A stretch of DNA of 42,178 bases, taken from contig WHTW01000058.1 of assembly GCA_009377525.1 (NCBI GenBank), positions 1-42,178 of the forward strand, in the 5' to 3' direction. This stretch comes from Rhodospirillales bacterium (lineage in GTDB: Bacteria; Pseudomonadota; Alphaproteobacteria; Reyranellales; Reyranellaceae). Made by a program: the position numbers and the translations under genes. This document shows, piece by piece, positions 41,274-42,178 of this stretch. Position 1 is the stretch's first letter. Every line of letters starts with the position of its first letter. A model generated the notes under the pieces. That model searched no databases and was not told where the DNA came from. It saw nothing but the letters and a program-made list of their open reading frames with translations.

Positions 41274-42109
41274 CACTGCCGCTCCAGGCTCTTGGCCTGC
41301 TGGCGCTGAAAGAGGGTGATTGGTCCCACCAGCAGGACGAGCAGGCAGATCGCCACCGCCGAGGCGAGCGGCCAGTCGGAGTTGAGGAAGAACTCGTCCC
41401 ACAGCACCTTGCCGATCATCAGCGTGTCGGTGCCGCCCAGAAGGTCGGGGATGACGAACTCGCCGACCGCGGGGATGAAGACCAGCAGGCAGCCGGCGAC
41501 GATGCCGGGCAGGGATTGCGGCAGGGTGACGGTCAGGAAGGCGACGATCGGGCTGGCGCCGAGGTCGGCGGCGGCCTCGAGCAGGCCGGTGTCGAGCTTC
41601 TCCAGCGAGGCGTAGAGCGGCAGCACCATGAACGGCAGGTAGGCGTAGACGATGCCGAGGTGGACGGCCCATTCGGTGCCCAGGATGGTGCCGGGATCGG
41701 CGACCAGGCCGGTGGCGCGCAGGAACTGGTTGAGGATGCCGTTGCTCGACAGCAGGCCCATCCAGGCATAGACGCGGATCAGGAACGACGTCCAGAACGG
41801 CAGGATGACGGCCATCAGCAGCAGCGGCCGCAGGCCCGGCCGGGCGCGGGCGATGGCGTAGGCCATGGGATAGCCCAGCAGCAAGGTGACGAGCGTCGAG
41901 GTCGCGGCGATGCGCAGCGAGCCGAGCCAGGCCGCGAGGTAGAGATCGTCGGTGAAGAGCAGGGCGAAGTTCTTCCATGACACGCCGAGATCGACCGGCG
42001 GCACGGCGTCGGGATTGTTGGTGCCGAAGGCGATCGCCAGCACCAGCGCGAACGGCAGCAGGAAGAAGGCGACGAGCCAGAGGTAGGGCAGGGCGATGAC
42101 GAGGCGCAT
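41273..42109 (-). CDS. potB: ABC transporter permease, PotB type (spermidine/putrescine)
   Basis: A 278-residue permease, with MAVILPFWTSFLIRVYAWMG near residues 98-117 and the coupling motif LEAAADLGASPIVAFLTVTL near residue 175, both PotB features. It forms the membrane pair with PotC; the ATPase and binding protein are not in the window and would lie beyond its right end. Substrate assignment to polyamines is by family; related importers take other cations. Confidence 0.92.
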   Translation of the reverse strand: MRLVIALPYLWLVAFFLLPFALVLAIAFGTNNPDAVPPVDLGVSWKNFALLFTDDLYLAAWLGSLRIAATSTLVTLLLGYPMAYAIARARPGLRPLLLMAVILPFWTSFLIRVYAWMGLLSSNGILNQFLRATGLVADPGTILGTEWAVHLGIVYAYLPFMVLPLYASLEKLDTGLLEAAADLGASPIVAFLTVTLPQSLPGIVAGCLLVFIPAVGEFVIPDLLGGTDTLMIGKVLWDEFFLNSDWPLASAVAICLLVLLVGPITLFQRQQAKSLERQ

Positions 42110-42138
42110 CAGCTCATTCTCATGTCTTCCGGACCGCG

Positions 42139-42178
42139 CGCATCCTGCGCGCTCATGATCATGAGCGCGCAGGATGCG
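42139..42178. repeat. REP-like palindrome, cut by the window end
   Basis: Twenty-base arms form a perfect 40-base palindrome centred on TCATGA|TCATGA, preceded by TCTTCCGGACCG as at 27424. The window ends inside the element, so its right outer arm is missing. It lies upstream of potB and may separate it from an unseen upstream gene. Confidence 0.8.

Noticed and set aside
1..42178. tRNA genes, rRNA genes, CRISPR arrays and riboswitches
   Set aside because: I saw no cloverleaf-like segments with a TTCGA loop, no evenly spaced repeats and no long structured leader; intergenic gaps are mostly short.

Overview
The window is about 42 kb of GC-rich chromosome, most likely from an alphaproteobacterium. 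The main evidence is a perfect GTTC-N7-GTTC SOS box in front of an imuA-imuB-dnaE2 mutagenesis operon. Other typical elements are an Lhr-Core/exonuclease/ATP-dependent ligase repair cluster, PotBC-type permeases, CaiB-type CoA transferases and crotonases. I cannot name a genus from the sequence. I saw no rRNA, tRNA, CRISPR array, phage or intact insertion sequence.

Layout. 1-4 kb: a palindromic repeat, then a sugar-transfer group: a GT-C-like membrane protein on the minus strand, divergent from a methyltransferase, an ArnC/DPM1-like GT2 and an SMR-type small membrane protein. 4-8 kb: two convergent crotonases, a MaoC hydratase, a ChaC-like gamma-glutamylcyclotransferase and an EamA transporter. 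8-14 kb: moaA behind a coupled exonuclease-ligase pair, with the Lhr-type helicase divergent from them. 14-15.5 kb: a trypsin-like protease and a 75-residue protein that appears to repeat the protease's N-terminal module. 15.6-23.1 kb: an LLM-type flavin oxidoreductase, then the SOS operon imuA-imuB-vapB-vapC-dnaE2, in which a toxin-antitoxin pair lies between imuB and dnaE2 with start/stop overlaps. 23.3-24.7 kb: RelBE-like and HigBA-like modules, with a gene remnant between them. 24.7-31.6 kb: metabolic genes (metallo-beta-lactamase fold hydrolase, APH-like kinase, zinc alcohol dehydrogenase, PoxB-like enzyme, acetylpolyamine amidohydrolase-like protein, CoA transferase) separated by REP-like palindromes.

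31.6-34 kb is a mosaic: a Phd/ParE module, a fragment of the downstream hydrolase gene, an AhpD/CMD-type gene with an in-frame TGA exactly where a CxxC motif would have its second cysteine, an ArsR-type regulator, and a deletion remnant of an LLM oxidoreductase. 34-37.5 kb: a coupled M20 amidohydrolase, BenE-like transporter and FAD oxidoreductase. 37.5-40.3 kb: an ArsR-SRPBCC pair, a secreted protein and a CMD protein, and a divergent HxlR regulator with a large operator-like palindrome. 40.4-42.1 kb: potC and potB on the minus strand.

The two most interesting signals are the candidate CxxU selenoprotein at 32521-33072, with a SECIS-like hairpin just after the UGA, and the VapBC module built into the SOS mutasome operon. 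The protease with its stand-alone module is third.
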